Below are positions 1 to 7,830 of a DNA stretch of 46,326 nucleotides, piece after piece. The stretch is from an uncultured Clostridia bacterium (GTDB lineage: Bacteria; Bacillota; Clostridia; UMGS1810), in assembly GCA_934463165.1 (NCBI GenBank), contig CAKSJG010000022.1, positions 1 through 46,326 on the forward strand, in the 5' to 3' direction. Below the pieces are notes generated by a model, which saw nothing but the letters and a program-made list of their open reading frames with translations, was not told the origin of the DNA and made no database searches. The position numbers were made by a program, and so were the translations under genes. How positions within the stretch are numbered: the first letter of the stretch is position 1; each line of letters starts with the position of its first letter.

Positions 1-300
1 AGCAACTCGGAGGGGTTGTAAATATTTAACCCTTGCAAAAAAATCATAAGATGTAAACATGTTTTGACAATCCCTCAGTCAGCTGCGCTGACAGCTCCCT
101 TTACACAAGGGCGCCGCTGTTTCTTGCGTTAAATAATCTAAACAAAATTTACCAATATGATTCCAATTATTAAATTACGGATATTTGATAATAGCTGCGT
201 AGGGAACGGTGCCCACACCGTTCCGATTCGCATTATAAACACAATCGTATAATAACGTGCAAGAATATCTGCCTGACGGGCAGGGGTCAGGGTATGCTTA
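1..300. repeat. Intergenic repeat copy R1 (left-truncated by window edge)
   Basis: This copy is nearly identical over about 225 bases to the inner part of the copy at 31223-31666 and shares blocks with 24991-25292 and 28562-28990. It carries a small palindrome (GTCAGC at 78-83 with GCTGAC at 87-92) and a conserved hairpin (GGAACGGT at 203-210 with ACCGTTCC at 217-224). After the hairpin it follows the variant seen at 28927 rather than the 31223 copy. No credible coding sequence lies within it; the short open frame on the minus strand is made of repeat sequence. The right boundary is approximate. Confidence 0.8.
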
Positions 301-315
301 AGCGATATGTGTATT

Positions 316-365
316 TGCGGATAGAATGTGAAGATTACCATCCAAAGAAATATCCGCATTTTTAC
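316..365 (+). terminator. Hairpin with T-run downstream of repeat R1
   Basis: TGCGGATA at 316-323 pairs with TATCCGCA at 351-358 and is followed by TTTTT. The 27-base loop is long, so this is a weak terminator candidate, possibly for a gene before the window. Nothing else is recognised between here and the first gene; 366-600 is AT-rich. Confidence 0.35.
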
Positions 366-640
366 CTAACTCAAAGTTAAAGTATGCAAAAATGATACAC
401 TTATCCCTTTTATACTAAAATATATTCAATCTTATTCAATTAAGTTTATGTGACAGTAATATAATATCACAATTATTTGCTTTTATCACTGTTTTTTTTG
501 AAATAAGTAAAATTATATAGGAAAATTGCTGTCATTGTTTTAGCGTCAATATCCAAACACTTTAATTTTTACTTTTAATTTTATTTTAATAAAAGTGATG
601 TAAAATTAAGATACAATAAAAAATGAAGGAGGTATTGAAA

Positions 641-1342
641 ATGACAGAAGGGAAAAAACAAAACGGAAAATACCGTCACGAGCTTAAATATAAACTGAAC
701 TATTCGCAGTATATTTCAATAAAGAAGCGTCTCGCATCGGTTATGGAGCTTGATAAAAATGTCGGAGAAAACGGACGCTATATTATCAGAAGCGTTTACT
801 TTGACAATATCTATGACAAAGCCTTGCGTGAAAAGGTTGACGGCGTACAGAAGAGAGAAAAATTCCGTATACGGTATTATAACGATGATTTTTCTTTTAT
901 ACGTCTTGAGAAAAAGATAAAGCATAATAACCTATGCATGAAATGCTCGGCACCGATAACCCTTGAGCAGTGCAGAGATATTTTGACGGGAAATGCGGAA
1001 TCATTAAAAAATGATCCGTCCGAGCTTGTTCGGGAGCTTTACTGCAAAATGGAAGGCTTGCTTTTAAGACCGCGTGTTTTGGTATCGTATATCAGAGAGC
1101 CGTTTGTATATAAGCCGGGCAACGTCAGGGTTACCCTTGACTATAACGTCCGCACAAGTATGTATGATAACAAACTTTTTGAATGCGGAGTGCACGATAT
1201 ATCTGCCATGGATACATCAGTGGAATATATTCTTGAGGTAAAGTACGATGCATTTCTCCCGGAGGTTATATCGCACATAGTCCAGACGGATGTCCGTCAG
1301 ACAGCATTTTCAAAATACGGCGCATGCCGCAGATTCGGTTAA
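641..1342 (+). CDS. VTC-domain (polyphosphate polymerase-like) protein
   Basis: This 233-residue protein matches the VTC domain found in eukaryotic vacuolar polyphosphate polymerase and in stand-alone bacterial proteins. Visible signatures are the N-terminal KYRHELKY (about residues 10-17), RSVYFDN (about 50-56), the basic strand KREKFRIRYY, RLEKK and the C-terminal acidic strand YILEVKYD; alternating Lys/Arg/Glu of this kind line the nucleotide and phosphate tunnel in the family. The ATG at 641 is chosen because AAGGAGG (626-632) lies 8 bases upstream; an ATG at 623 precedes the ribosome binding site and would be wrong. It is the first gene of a tight three-gene unit with a DUF4956 membrane protein and a CotH protein, a recurrent bacterial combination. 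Polyphosphate synthesis is inferred from family only; bacterial members are poorly characterised. Confidence 0.85.
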   Translation: MTEGKKQNGKYRHELKYKLNYSQYISIKKRLASVMELDKNVGENGRYIIRSVYFDNIYDKALREKVDGVQKREKFRIRYYNDDFSFIRLEKKIKHNNLCMKCSAPITLEQCRDILTGNAESLKNDPSELVRELYCKMEGLLLRPRVLVSYIREPFVYKPGNVRVTLDYNVRTSMYDNKLFECGVHDISAMDTSVEYILEVKYDAFLPEVISHIVQTDVRQTAFSKYGACRRFG

Positions 1343-1367
1343 TAAAAATTTTCGGAGGTAACTAAAA

Positions 1368-2039
1368 ATGAGTTTTAATGATGTATTTAAATCAAGCTTT
1401 CTCGAAAACGTATCATCGTTTTCGGCAGTGGATGTTTTAATAGGAATGGCAGTTTCGCTTTGCGTGGGTCTTTTTATATTTTTGATTTATAAAAAAACAT
1501 TTTCGGGCGTGATGTATTCAAGCGGCTTTTCAATGACGTTGGTCGGTCTTTCTCTTGTTACGACGCTTGTCATAATGGCCGTAACTTCAAACGTGGTATT
1601 GTCACTCGGTATGGTCGGCGCGCTTTCAATTGTTCGTTTCAGAGCGGCAATCAAAGAACCCATGGAAATTGTCTACTTGTTCTGGTCAATCGCGACAGGT
1701 ATTGTTATAGGTGCGGGAATGATTCCGCTTGCGGTTATAGGCTCTGCAATCATAGGAGTAATTCTGCTTATATTTTCCAACAGAAAAATTCACATAAATC
1801 CGTATATCTTAATTTTAAACTGTGACGGTGAAGCCTCCGAGGCATCTGCAATGAACAGACTCGGAGAGTCCGTAAAAAAATACAGTATCAAGTCAAAAAC
1901 CGTAAATGCATCCGGAATAGAAATAACAGCCGAAATACGTATTTCGGATTCGGATACGTCGTTTGTAAACGATATATCTTCGCTTGTCGGTGTGACCGAT
2001 GCAACACTTGTAAGCTATAACGGTGAATATATGTCCTGA
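1368..2039 (+). CDS. DUF4956 domain-containing membrane protein
   Basis: The protein has 223 residues. About four hydrophobic helices occupy residues 20-140 and a soluble alpha/beta-like tail covers about 145-223. The stretch GALSIVRFRAAIKEP, between the second and third hydrophobic blocks, is the typical conserved DUF4956 loop. The start is supported by CGGAGGT about ten bases upstream. It lies 25 bases after the VTC gene and 16 bases before the CotH gene, so the three are almost certainly co-transcribed. The molecular role of DUF4956 is unknown; repeated pairing with VTC proteins suggests a membrane partner for anionic polymer handling, which is inference. Confidence 0.85.
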   Translation: MSFNDVFKSSFLENVSSFSAVDVLIGMAVSLCVGLFIFLIYKKTFSGVMYSSGFSMTLVGLSLVTTLVIMAVTSNVVLSLGMVGALSIVRFRAAIKEPMEIVYLFWSIATGIVIGAGMIPLAVIGSAIIGVILLIFSNRKIHINPYILILNCDGEASEASAMNRLGESVKKYSIKSKTVNASGIEITAEIRISDSDTSFVNDISSLVGVTDATLVSYNGEYMS

Positions 2040-2055
2040 TCGTCGGAGGTGAGCC

Positions 2056-4008
2056 ATGATTACAAATAAATATTTAACAAAAATAATCGCTGTGATTATG
2101 GCAGTGCTTGTGTGCGTATGTCTTTTTGCGGCAGTATTTTCAGATAAAATTTCAAATACGGATAAATCCGATAAGGCGGTGTCTCTTGAGTATGAAAATA
2201 AGCTTTTTTCTTCAGATAAAATAATTGACGTCAACATTATCATGGACGATGATAAGTGGAATGATATGCTTGACAATGCGCTTAAAGAGGAATATTATGA
2301 GTGCGATGTTGAAGTAAACGGAGAAAAATTTAAAAACGTCGGAATCCGCCCCAAGGGCAATACGAGCCTGACATCTATTGCAAATGATCCCGATACCGAC
2401 AGATACAGCTTTAAGATAGAGTTTGACCACTATGTTGAGGGGCAGACGTGTTTCGGATTGGATAAACTGATACTTAATAACAATTACGCCGATGCAACCA
2501 ATATGAAAGAGGCTCTTGTTTATGATATGTATAAATTTATAGGTGCCGATGCGTCACTTTCAAATTATGCAAAAATATCTTTAAACGGTGAGTACCGAGG
2601 AGTTTATCTTGCGCTTGAGGCTGTGGAAGACAGCTTTATGCTCAGAAATTACGGTACGCAAAAAGGCGAATTGTATAAGCCTGACGGAATGAACATGGCA
2701 GGCGGCAGCGGAAATGAACGCGGCTTCGGAGGTGGCAAAAACGCAGATAAGATGCCGCCCCGAGACGGAGAAAACGGCGGATTCGGCGCACCGCCGGAGA
2801 TAAAATCGGACGCCGATTTTGAGGGTAATCCCCCGGGCGGTAATCCTCCCGATACAAACGGTGTACCCGGCGGAAACGATCCCGAAAACACTGCGAAATC
2901 CGATGCGGAAAACGTTTCTGATTCAAATGCACAGCCGAAACGCGGCGGACCGGGAGGCCCCGGAGGCCCCGGAGGCGGTCCCGGAAGTCAGGGCGGCGGT
3001 AATCTTAATTATACCGATGACGATGCTGACAGCTATTCCACAATATGGGACGGCGCAGTCACAAATGTATCAAAAAAAGATAAAAATAAAGTTATAAAAG
3101 CGCTTAAAAATATTTCCGAAGGAAGCGATCTTGATAAATATATGGACACGGATAACCTTACAAAATATATGGCGGTTCATATATTCTCGGTAAATGAAGA
3201 CAGCCTTTCGGGAAGCATGGCGCATAATTATTATCTGTATGAAAACGGCGGAGCGCTCAATATTATTCCGTGGGATTATAATCTTGCGTGGGGCGGAATG
3301 CACGGCGGTGATGCGTCATCGGTTGTTAACTCACCCATAGATAACGCTTTTTCGGCAACAAACTTTTTTGATACGCTTCTTGCCGACAGTGAGTATCTTG
3401 ATGAATATCACAGTGAAATGGAAAAGCTTTCGGACGAATATGTAAACGGCGGTAAGCTTGATGAGTTTTACAACAAAACAAGGAATATGATAGATGAGCT
3501 TGTGAAAAACGATCCGACGGCATTTTATACTTACGATGAATATGATAAAGCCGCTAAAATGCTGTATGACACAATTAAGCTGAGAGCTGAAAGCATTAAG
3601 GGTCAGCTTGACGGAGGTATTCCATCTACGGAAGAGGAACAGCAAAAAGACAGCTCCGCGCTTGTTGATTCTTCATCAATAGACATAAGCGTTATGGGTA
3701 CGATGAATCACGGAGGCCCCGACGGCGGTTTTGACAGAAAAAACGAGAATTTCGGGAAACCCGAAATCGCCGCGGCGTCCGACTCGGTTACAGACAGCAA
3801 TGCCGACAGCATGATGCCTTCCGACGCAAACGGCGGGAAACCGAACTTTGGCGGCAATCCTCCCGATATGAACGGCAATCCGGATAATTCCCGGACGAAC
3901 GAAAACAATGCCGCCGTCGGCACTAATCTGCTGCATCTCGGCATAAGCCTTATAATAATTATTGCATGCATAATATTGGCGATACTTTTTAAAAGAAAAA
4001 CACGTTAA
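2056..4008 (+). CDS. CotH-family (CotH kinase domain) membrane-anchored protein
   Basis: The protein has 650 residues: an N-terminal hydrophobic signal/anchor (about 7-28), a CotH kinase-like domain and a C-terminal transmembrane helix (about 625-645) followed by KRKTR, so most of it faces outside. CotH-type signatures include NVGIRPKGNTS, KIEFDHYVEGQ, YRGVYLALEAVEDSF and IIPWDYNLAWGG, the last containing the conserved Asp-x-Asn. A Gly/Pro/Asp-rich insert of about 110 residues (roughly 215-325) interrupts the domain, and a similar low-complexity linker precedes the C-terminal helix. GGAGGTG sits just ahead of the ATG. It is the third gene of the VTC-DUF4956-CotH unit. Bacillus CotH is a spore-coat protein kinase, but in this gene context the protein need not be sporulation-related. 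Confidence 0.85.
   Translation: MITNKYLTKIIAVIMAVLVCVCLFAAVFSDKISNTDKSDKAVSLEYENKLFSSDKIIDVNIIMDDDKWNDMLDNALKEEYYECDVEVNGEKFKNVGIRPKGNTSLTSIANDPDTDRYSFKIEFDHYVEGQTCFGLDKLILNNNYADATNMKEALVYDMYKFIGADASLSNYAKISLNGEYRGVYLALEAVEDSFMLRNYGTQKGELYKPDGMNMAGGSGNERGFGGGKNADKMPPRDGENGGFGAPPEIKSDADFEGNPPGGNPPDTNGVPGGNDPENTAKSDAENVSDSNAQPKRGGPGGPGGPGGGPGSQGGGNLNYTDDDADSYSTIWDGAVTNVSKKDKNKVIKALKNISEGSDLDKYMDTDNLTKYMAVHIFSVNEDSLSGSMAHNYYLYENGGALNIIPWDYNLAWGGMHGGDASSVVNSPIDNAFSATNFFDTLLADSEYLDEYHSEMEKLSDEYVNGGKLDEFYNKTRNMIDELVKNDPTAFYTYDEYDKAAKMLYDTIKLRAESIKGQLDGGIPSTEEEQQKDSSALVDSSSIDISVMGTMNHGGPDGGFDRKNENFGKPEIAAASDSVTDSNADSMMPSDANGGKPNFGGNPPDMNGNPDNSRTNENNAAVGTNLLHLGISLIIIIACIILAILFKRKTR
2936..3000 (+). 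repeat. In-frame GC-rich minisatellite inside the CotH gene
   Basis: Short tandem units related to GGAGGCCCC encode a Gly-Gly-Pro run. The base composition is far more GC-rich than the surrounding gene. Such units are prone to slippage, so the length probably varies between strains. Confidence 0.6.
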
Positions 4009-4011
4009 AAT

Positions 4012-4051
4012 AAAAATCATCCCGACGGGAATTTCCGAAGGGATGATTTTT
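4012..4051. terminator. Bidirectional terminator between CotH gene and pyrG
   Basis: AAAAATCATCCC (4012-4023) pairs perfectly with GGGATGATTTTT (4040-4051). The A-run and T-run on each side let it serve both the rightward CotH operon and the leftward glnA-ANTAR-pyrG operon, which converge here. Confidence 0.85.
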
Positions 4052-4059
4052 GAATGTGA

Positions 4060-5670
4060 TTATTTATTTTTTGCGTTCAGTGATGCCTTTACAAGACCGA
4101 GGAACAGCGGGTGTGCACGGTTCGGACGACTCTTGAATTCGGGGTGATACTGAACTCCGATATAAAAATCATTTTTGTCATATTCGACGGTTTCTACAAT
4201 ATAATCATCGGGTGATGTACCGCTGACGGTAAGACCGGCGTCCGTCAGAATCTGTCTGTATTCATTGTTAAATTCATAACGGTGACGGTGACGCTCCGAT
4301 ATTTCGCTTTTTTCGTAGCATTTATACATTTGTGTATCGGGTTTTATTTTACACGGGTATGCTCCGAGTCGGAGCGTTCCGCCCTTGGCCACCTCATCAT
4401 TCTGGTCGGGCAGAAAATCGATAACCTTGTATTTTGCATTTGCGTCAAATTCACCGGAGTTTGCATCGTTAAGCCCTGCAGCATATCTTGCATATGCAAT
4501 AACCGCAATCTGCATTCCGAGGCATATGCCGAGATAGGGGACATTGTTTTTCCTGCAGTAATCCGCGGTGAGTATCATGCCATCAATACCGCGGTTTCCG
4601 AATCCGCCCGGAACTATTATTCCGTTGCAGTCCGAAAGAATATCGGCTATATTTTCTTCTGTTATTGTTTCGGAATCGATCCATTTTATATTTACGCGCG
4701 CTGCGTAAACATATCCCGCATGTCTTAATGCCTCTGCAACGGAAAGGTATGCGTCGTGAAGCTGTGTATATTTTCCGACGAGACCTATTGTTATATTTTC
4801 GGTTCTGTTGTGAATACGGTCTAACATTTCCGCCCATTCGCTCATATCTATTTCTGGAGCGTGGATTCCGAGCTCGCGGCATACAATTGAAGAAAAATTG
4901 CTTTTTTCAAGCATTATCGGAGCTTCATACAAAACGGGCAGAGTGATATTTTCTATTACACAGTCCGACTTAACGTTACAAAACATCGATATTTTGTCAA
5001 ATATTGATTGTTCAAGCGGTTTGTCGCATCTCAAAATAATGATATCCGGCTTTACGCCCATTCCCTGCAGTTCCTTTACGGAATGCTGGGTCGGCTTTGA
5101 TTTATGCTCGTCCGATCCGCTTAAAAACGGCACCAGAGTAACGTGGATAAACAGGCTGTTTTCTTTTCCGACTTCGAGAGATATCTGTCTTACCGCTTCA
5201 AGAAACGGCTGAGATTCGATGTCGCCGATTGTTCCGCCTATTTCCGTTATAACTATATCAGCATCTGATTTTTTTCCTACGGAATATACAAACTCCTTTA
5301 TTTCGTTTGTTACATGCGGAATAACCTGAACCGTAGATCCGAGATATTCTCCGCGGCGTTCCTTGTTTAAAACATTCCAGTAAACCTTACCGGTTGTAAG
5401 GTTTGAAAACTTGTTTAAATCTTCGTCGATAAACCTTTCGTAATGACCAAGGTCAAGATCGGTTTCGGCGCCGTCCTCGGTAACGTAAACTTCGCCGTGC
5501 TGATACGGGCTCATTGTTCCGGGGTCAACGTTTATGTACGGGTCAAGCTTTTGAGCAGCCACTTTAAGCCCTCTTGCTTTAAGCAGCCTTCCGAGAGATG
5601 CCGCAGTTATTCCCTTTCCGAGACCTGACACAACTCCCCCCGTTACAAAAATGTATTTTGTTTGCTTCAT
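4060..5670 (-). CDS. pyrG: CTP synthase
   Basis: The protein has 536 residues, the usual length for CTP synthase, which makes CTP from UTP, ATP and glutamine. The N-terminal synthase domain opens with FVTGGVVSGLGKGITAASLG (P-loop). The C-terminal class I glutaminase domain has PGGFGNRG, the nucleophile motif GICLGMQ (Cys near residue 380) and VQYHPEFKSRP with the catalytic His and Glu. AAAGGTG precedes the ATG at a normal distance. It lies 26 bases after the ANTAR gene on the same strand, so it is the last gene of a glnA-ANTAR-pyrG operon that ends at the 4012-4051 terminator. The pairing is metabolically sensible because PyrG consumes glutamine made by GlnA. Confidence 0.97.
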   Translation of the reverse strand: MKQTKYIFVTGGVVSGLGKGITAASLGRLLKARGLKVAAQKLDPYINVDPGTMSPYQHGEVYVTEDGAETDLDLGHYERFIDEDLNKFSNLTTGKVYWNVLNKERRGEYLGSTVQVIPHVTNEIKEFVYSVGKKSDADIVITEIGGTIGDIESQPFLEAVRQISLEVGKENSLFIHVTLVPFLSGSDEHKSKPTQHSVKELQGMGVKPDIIILRCDKPLEQSIFDKISMFCNVKSDCVIENITLPVLYEAPIMLEKSNFSSIVCRELGIHAPEIDMSEWAEMLDRIHNRTENITIGLVGKYTQLHDAYLSVAEALRHAGYVYAARVNIKWIDSETITEENIADILSDCNGIIVPGGFGNRGIDGMILTADYCRKNNVPYLGICLGMQIAVIAYARYAAGLNDANSGEFDANAKYKVIDFLPDQNDEVAKGGTLRLGAYPCKIKPDTQMYKCYEKSEISERHRHRYEFNNEYRQILTDAGLTVSGTSPDDYIVETVEYDKNDFYIGVQYHPEFKSRPNRAHPLFLGLVKASLNAKNK

Positions 5671-5696
5671 AAATAATCACCTTTCATTCTGAGGTT

Positions 5697-6290
5697 TTAG
5701 TTATCGTATGTTCTTATAATATTTTCGGCTATTTCCCTTCTTGAAAGCCTTGTATCCATTGCTTGCTTTTCTATGTAGTAGTGAGCGTCGCTTTCGTTCA
5801 TGTTCATATTTTCTATAAGCAGCCATTTGGCACGGTTAACCGTCCTGATGTCCTGCATTTTTTCCTGAAGTGTGCGATTTTTCTTTTCAAACATTTTCAG
5901 CTTTGTTATCATAGCTGCCAAAAGCCTGAGCGCCGAAAAAAAACTCTGTCTTGAAACAGGTTTTGCAACGGTAAGTATGCCGCTTCTTTCGGCTTTGTAG
6001 CTTATCTGTTCATAATATTCGTTTTTAACCATGAGCATAACTCCGGTTACCGCATCCGAAAAATCAACGGCAAGCTCTATGCCGAATTCATCGCGGAGCG
6101 GTGTGTTTATTATGATTATATCCGGAACCTGCGTAACAAGCATCCTCTTTGCTTCTCCTGATGTATCCGCACGGTATATCGGCGCAAATTCATTTTTCGG
6201 AAGCAGTGACGCAACAGATTCAAAAACCTTGTCATTGGAAGACACAATCAGCACACTGTATACGTATCTTTCGGATGGCAAATAAAACAC
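5697..6290 (-). CDS. ANTAR-domain antitermination regulator with pseudo-receiver
   Basis: The 197-residue frame (194 from an internal TTG) has an N-terminal receiver-like domain (about 10-125), a coiled segment (about 128-145) and a C-terminal ANTAR RNA-binding domain (about 140-195; AKWLLIENMNMNESDAH, then SRREIAENII). ANTAR proteins bind paired hexaloop RNA hairpins to block terminators. At the usual phospho-acceptor position the sequence reads IIIINTPLRDEFG, Asn instead of Asp, while the KP motif (VAKPVSR) remains, so control by phosphorylation is unlikely. The GTG at 6290 overlaps a GAGGTG ribosome binding site; the TTG at 6281 fits that site better. It begins within 20 bases of the glnA stop. 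The likely target is the leader at 7521-7600. Clostridial glnA is known to be followed by such antiterminators (NitR-like). Confidence 0.88.
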   Translation of the reverse strand: MFYLPSERYVYSVLIVSSNDKVFESVASLLPKNEFAPIYRADTSGEAKRMLVTQVPDIIIINTPLRDEFGIELAVDFSDAVTGVMLMVKNEYYEQISYKAERSGILTVAKPVSRQSFFSALRLLAAMITKLKMFEKKNRTLQEKMQDIRTVNRAKWLLIENMNMNESDAHYYIEKQAMDTRLSRREIAENIIRTYDN

Positions 6291-6295
6291 CTCAC

Positions 6296-7504
6296 TTAAA
6301 GCTTCATAAAATCGGCATAACCGCTGCCCAATACCGACTTTATAAATTCGCTTTTGAGCGCAATGCTTTGTGCATCCTCAATTGTTGCCGGCAGTTTTTC
6401 AAAATTATTAAGTATATCCTTTGACGCGGTATATAAATTAATATTTTGTTCTTTCGGCAGTTCATATTTGTTTATTATTCCTTCAAGCCCGGCCTCAATT
6501 AAAAGCGCATATGCAATATACGGATTGGCGGTAGGGTCGGGGCTTCTCAGCTCGGCACGCTTGAATTCTCCGCTCTCTGCCGGTATTCTTATCAGCTGAG
6601 ATCTGTTCTCATGAGACCATGTAACGTATTTTGGCGCTTTGTTTTCGCCGAGTCTGCTGTATGAGTCGTCACAGGGGTTTAAAAATGCCGTCATTTCGGA
6701 GATATGTTTCATTATTCCTGCCAAAAAATAAGGCATTTTGTCTTCAGCGTCATCCGATTTTACCGACATGTTTATATGCATGCCGTTGCCGCTTTTTCCT
6801 ATGAGCGGTTTCGGAGAAAAATCAGCGTAAAGTCCGTTGTGCATTGCTGCGGCTTTCACGACCGACTTAAAATTCATTGCGTTGTCCGCGCTTGTCATGG
6901 CGTCGCCGTAACGAAAATCTATTTCGTTCTGACCGGGTCCTTCCTCGTGGTGAGAGCTTTCGGGAATTATACCCATATCGACAAGTGTAAGGCATATTTC
7001 CCGTCTTACGTTTTCTCCCTTATCCTCGGGGGCAACATCCATATATCCCGCTTTGTCGAACGGTTCTTTTGTGGGATATCCGTTTTCATCCGTTTTAAAA
7101 AGATAAAATTCAAATTCCGATCCGAACTGCACGCTTATGCCGTGTTTTTTTGCTTTTTCAACGGATTTTTTAAGAATCTGACGTGAATCTTTTTCATATG
7201 CTGTTTTATCGGCATATTTTATGTCGCAAAACATCCTCACAACTTTTCCGTGCATAGGTCTCCACGGCAAGACATTCAGCGTTGACGGTATCGGATACAA
7301 AAATAAATCCGATTTTACTTCGTCCTCAAATCCGTCAATGGCAGACGCGTCGAAAGATATTCCGCTTTTAAAAGCCTTGGGGAGCTCATCGGGCATAATG
7401 GAGACGTTCTTTTGATTTCCGTATACATCACAAAACGCAAGGCGAATAAACCTGACGTCCTCCTGCTCAATAAAGTCAAAAACTTCACTTTGGGTATAAA
7501 CCAT
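6296..7504 (-). CDS. glnA: Glutamine synthetase type I (short C-terminus)
   Basis: The protein has 402 residues from the ATG at 7504, chosen because GAGGTG lies 6 bases upstream; the longer open frame to 7606 runs through the terminator leader. GlnA makes glutamine from glutamate, ammonia and ATP. Visible motifs are SFDASAIDGF, the metal-site GSEFEFYLF, the Glu/His cluster HHEEGPGQNEIDF, SGNGMHINMS, NRSQLIRIP and RAELRSPDPTANPYIA. Bacillus-type GlnA is about 444 residues; this protein stops shortly after the segment aligned to HLFEHFIEA, so the last 30 or so residues, including the C-terminal arm that contacts GlnR in Bacillus, are absent. It is the first gene of the operon with the ANTAR gene and pyrG, behind a consensus promoter and attenuator. 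Confidence 0.95.
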   Translation of the reverse strand: MVYTQSEVFDFIEQEDVRFIRLAFCDVYGNQKNVSIMPDELPKAFKSGISFDASAIDGFEDEVKSDLFLYPIPSTLNVLPWRPMHGKVVRMFCDIKYADKTAYEKDSRQILKKSVEKAKKHGISVQFGSEFEFYLFKTDENGYPTKEPFDKAGYMDVAPEDKGENVRREICLTLVDMGIIPESSHHEEGPGQNEIDFRYGDAMTSADNAMNFKSVVKAAAMHNGLYADFSPKPLIGKSGNGMHINMSVKSDDAEDKMPYFLAGIMKHISEMTAFLNPCDDSYSRLGENKAPKYVTWSHENRSQLIRIPAESGEFKRAELRSPDPTANPYIAYALLIEAGLEGIINKYELPKEQNINLYTASKDILNNFEKLPATIEDAQSIALKSEFIKSVLGSGYADFMKL

Positions 7505-7520
7505 ATGTAACACCTCACCG

Positions 7521-7600
7521 TAAAATAAAATAAGGATGCCTCTGATTAGAGGGAACTTTCCCATGATCAGCAAACATCCTTGTTTAACAGAAATATTATA
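7521..7600 (-). promoter_or_regulatory. glnA leader: ANTAR-type double hexaloop overlapping a terminator
   Basis: Read on the minus strand, the leader first offers AAAC-AAGGAT-GTTT (plus-strand 7572-7585), then GGG-AAAGTT-CCC (7551-7562). Both hexaloops have A at position 1 and G at position 4, the defining pattern of ANTAR targets. An alternative fold pairs AAGGATG with CATCCTT (7575-7581 with 7532-7538) and CTGAT with ATCAG (7566-7570 with 7542-7546), followed by ATTTTATTTT: an intrinsic terminator that uses the 3' part of the first hairpin. The two folds exclude each other, as expected for antitermination by the ANTAR protein encoded two genes down. The stems are short (3-5 bp). Confidence 0.7.
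7532..7581 (-). terminator. Attenuator terminator in the glnA leader
   Basis: Seven-base outer arms (AAGGATG/CATCCTT), inner CTGAT/ATCAG and GGGAA/TTCCC pairs, then a U-rich tail ahead of the glnA ribosome binding site. It ends before the gene it controls, so it is an attenuator rather than an end-of-operon terminator. Confidence 0.7.
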
Positions 7601-7623
7601 TACCAAAATTTAATTTATGTCAA
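7595..7623 (-). promoter_or_regulatory. Consensus sigma-A promoter of glnA-ANTAR-pyrG
   Basis: On the minus strand TTGACA (7618-7623) and TATAAT (7595-7600) match consensus perfectly with a 17-base spacer. Initiation would be near 7588, placing the whole hexaloop/terminator structure in the 5' leader. Confidence 0.88.
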
Positions 7624-7790
7624 GAAATTTTTTGCCGTTCAATGTGCATTTGCACATTGTGATATTATTTTTGTGTATTATATACAGTTTGCGGCGTTTG
7701 TTTTTATTACAATATGTTAATCGCGCCACGGTATATCGATAAATACAATATCGGTATGCATAATTGATAATTCCATAAAACGTCGAAGTG

Positions 7791-7799
7791 TGTTATAAT
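7791..7799 (+). promoter_or_regulatory. Extended -10 promoter of the dehydrogenase-fumarase-Hdr operon
   Basis: TGTTATAAT gives an extended -10 about 30 bases before the first start codon. No good -35 is present at 17 bases (TTCCAT at 7771-7776), typical of TGn promoters. No TTGTTAA-type Rex operator was recognised in 7620-7830. Confidence 0.55.
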
Positions 7800-7830
7800 A
7801 CATTATATATTGTAGAAGAAGAGGTGCATT

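Noticed and set aside
7505..7606. N-terminal extension of glnA
   Set aside because: The extra 34 codons translate the terminator/hexaloop leader and the -10 region, and homologues begin at the MVYTQSEVF start.
7733..7756. Direct repeat ATATCGATA/ATATCGGTA before the dehydrogenase gene as an operator
   Set aside because: The 15-base period places the halves on opposite faces of the helix, and the match is short in AT-rich DNA.
7620..7830. Rex operator in front of the redox operon
   Set aside because: Only a lone TGTTAA half-site near 7714 was seen; no inverted partner at the required spacing.
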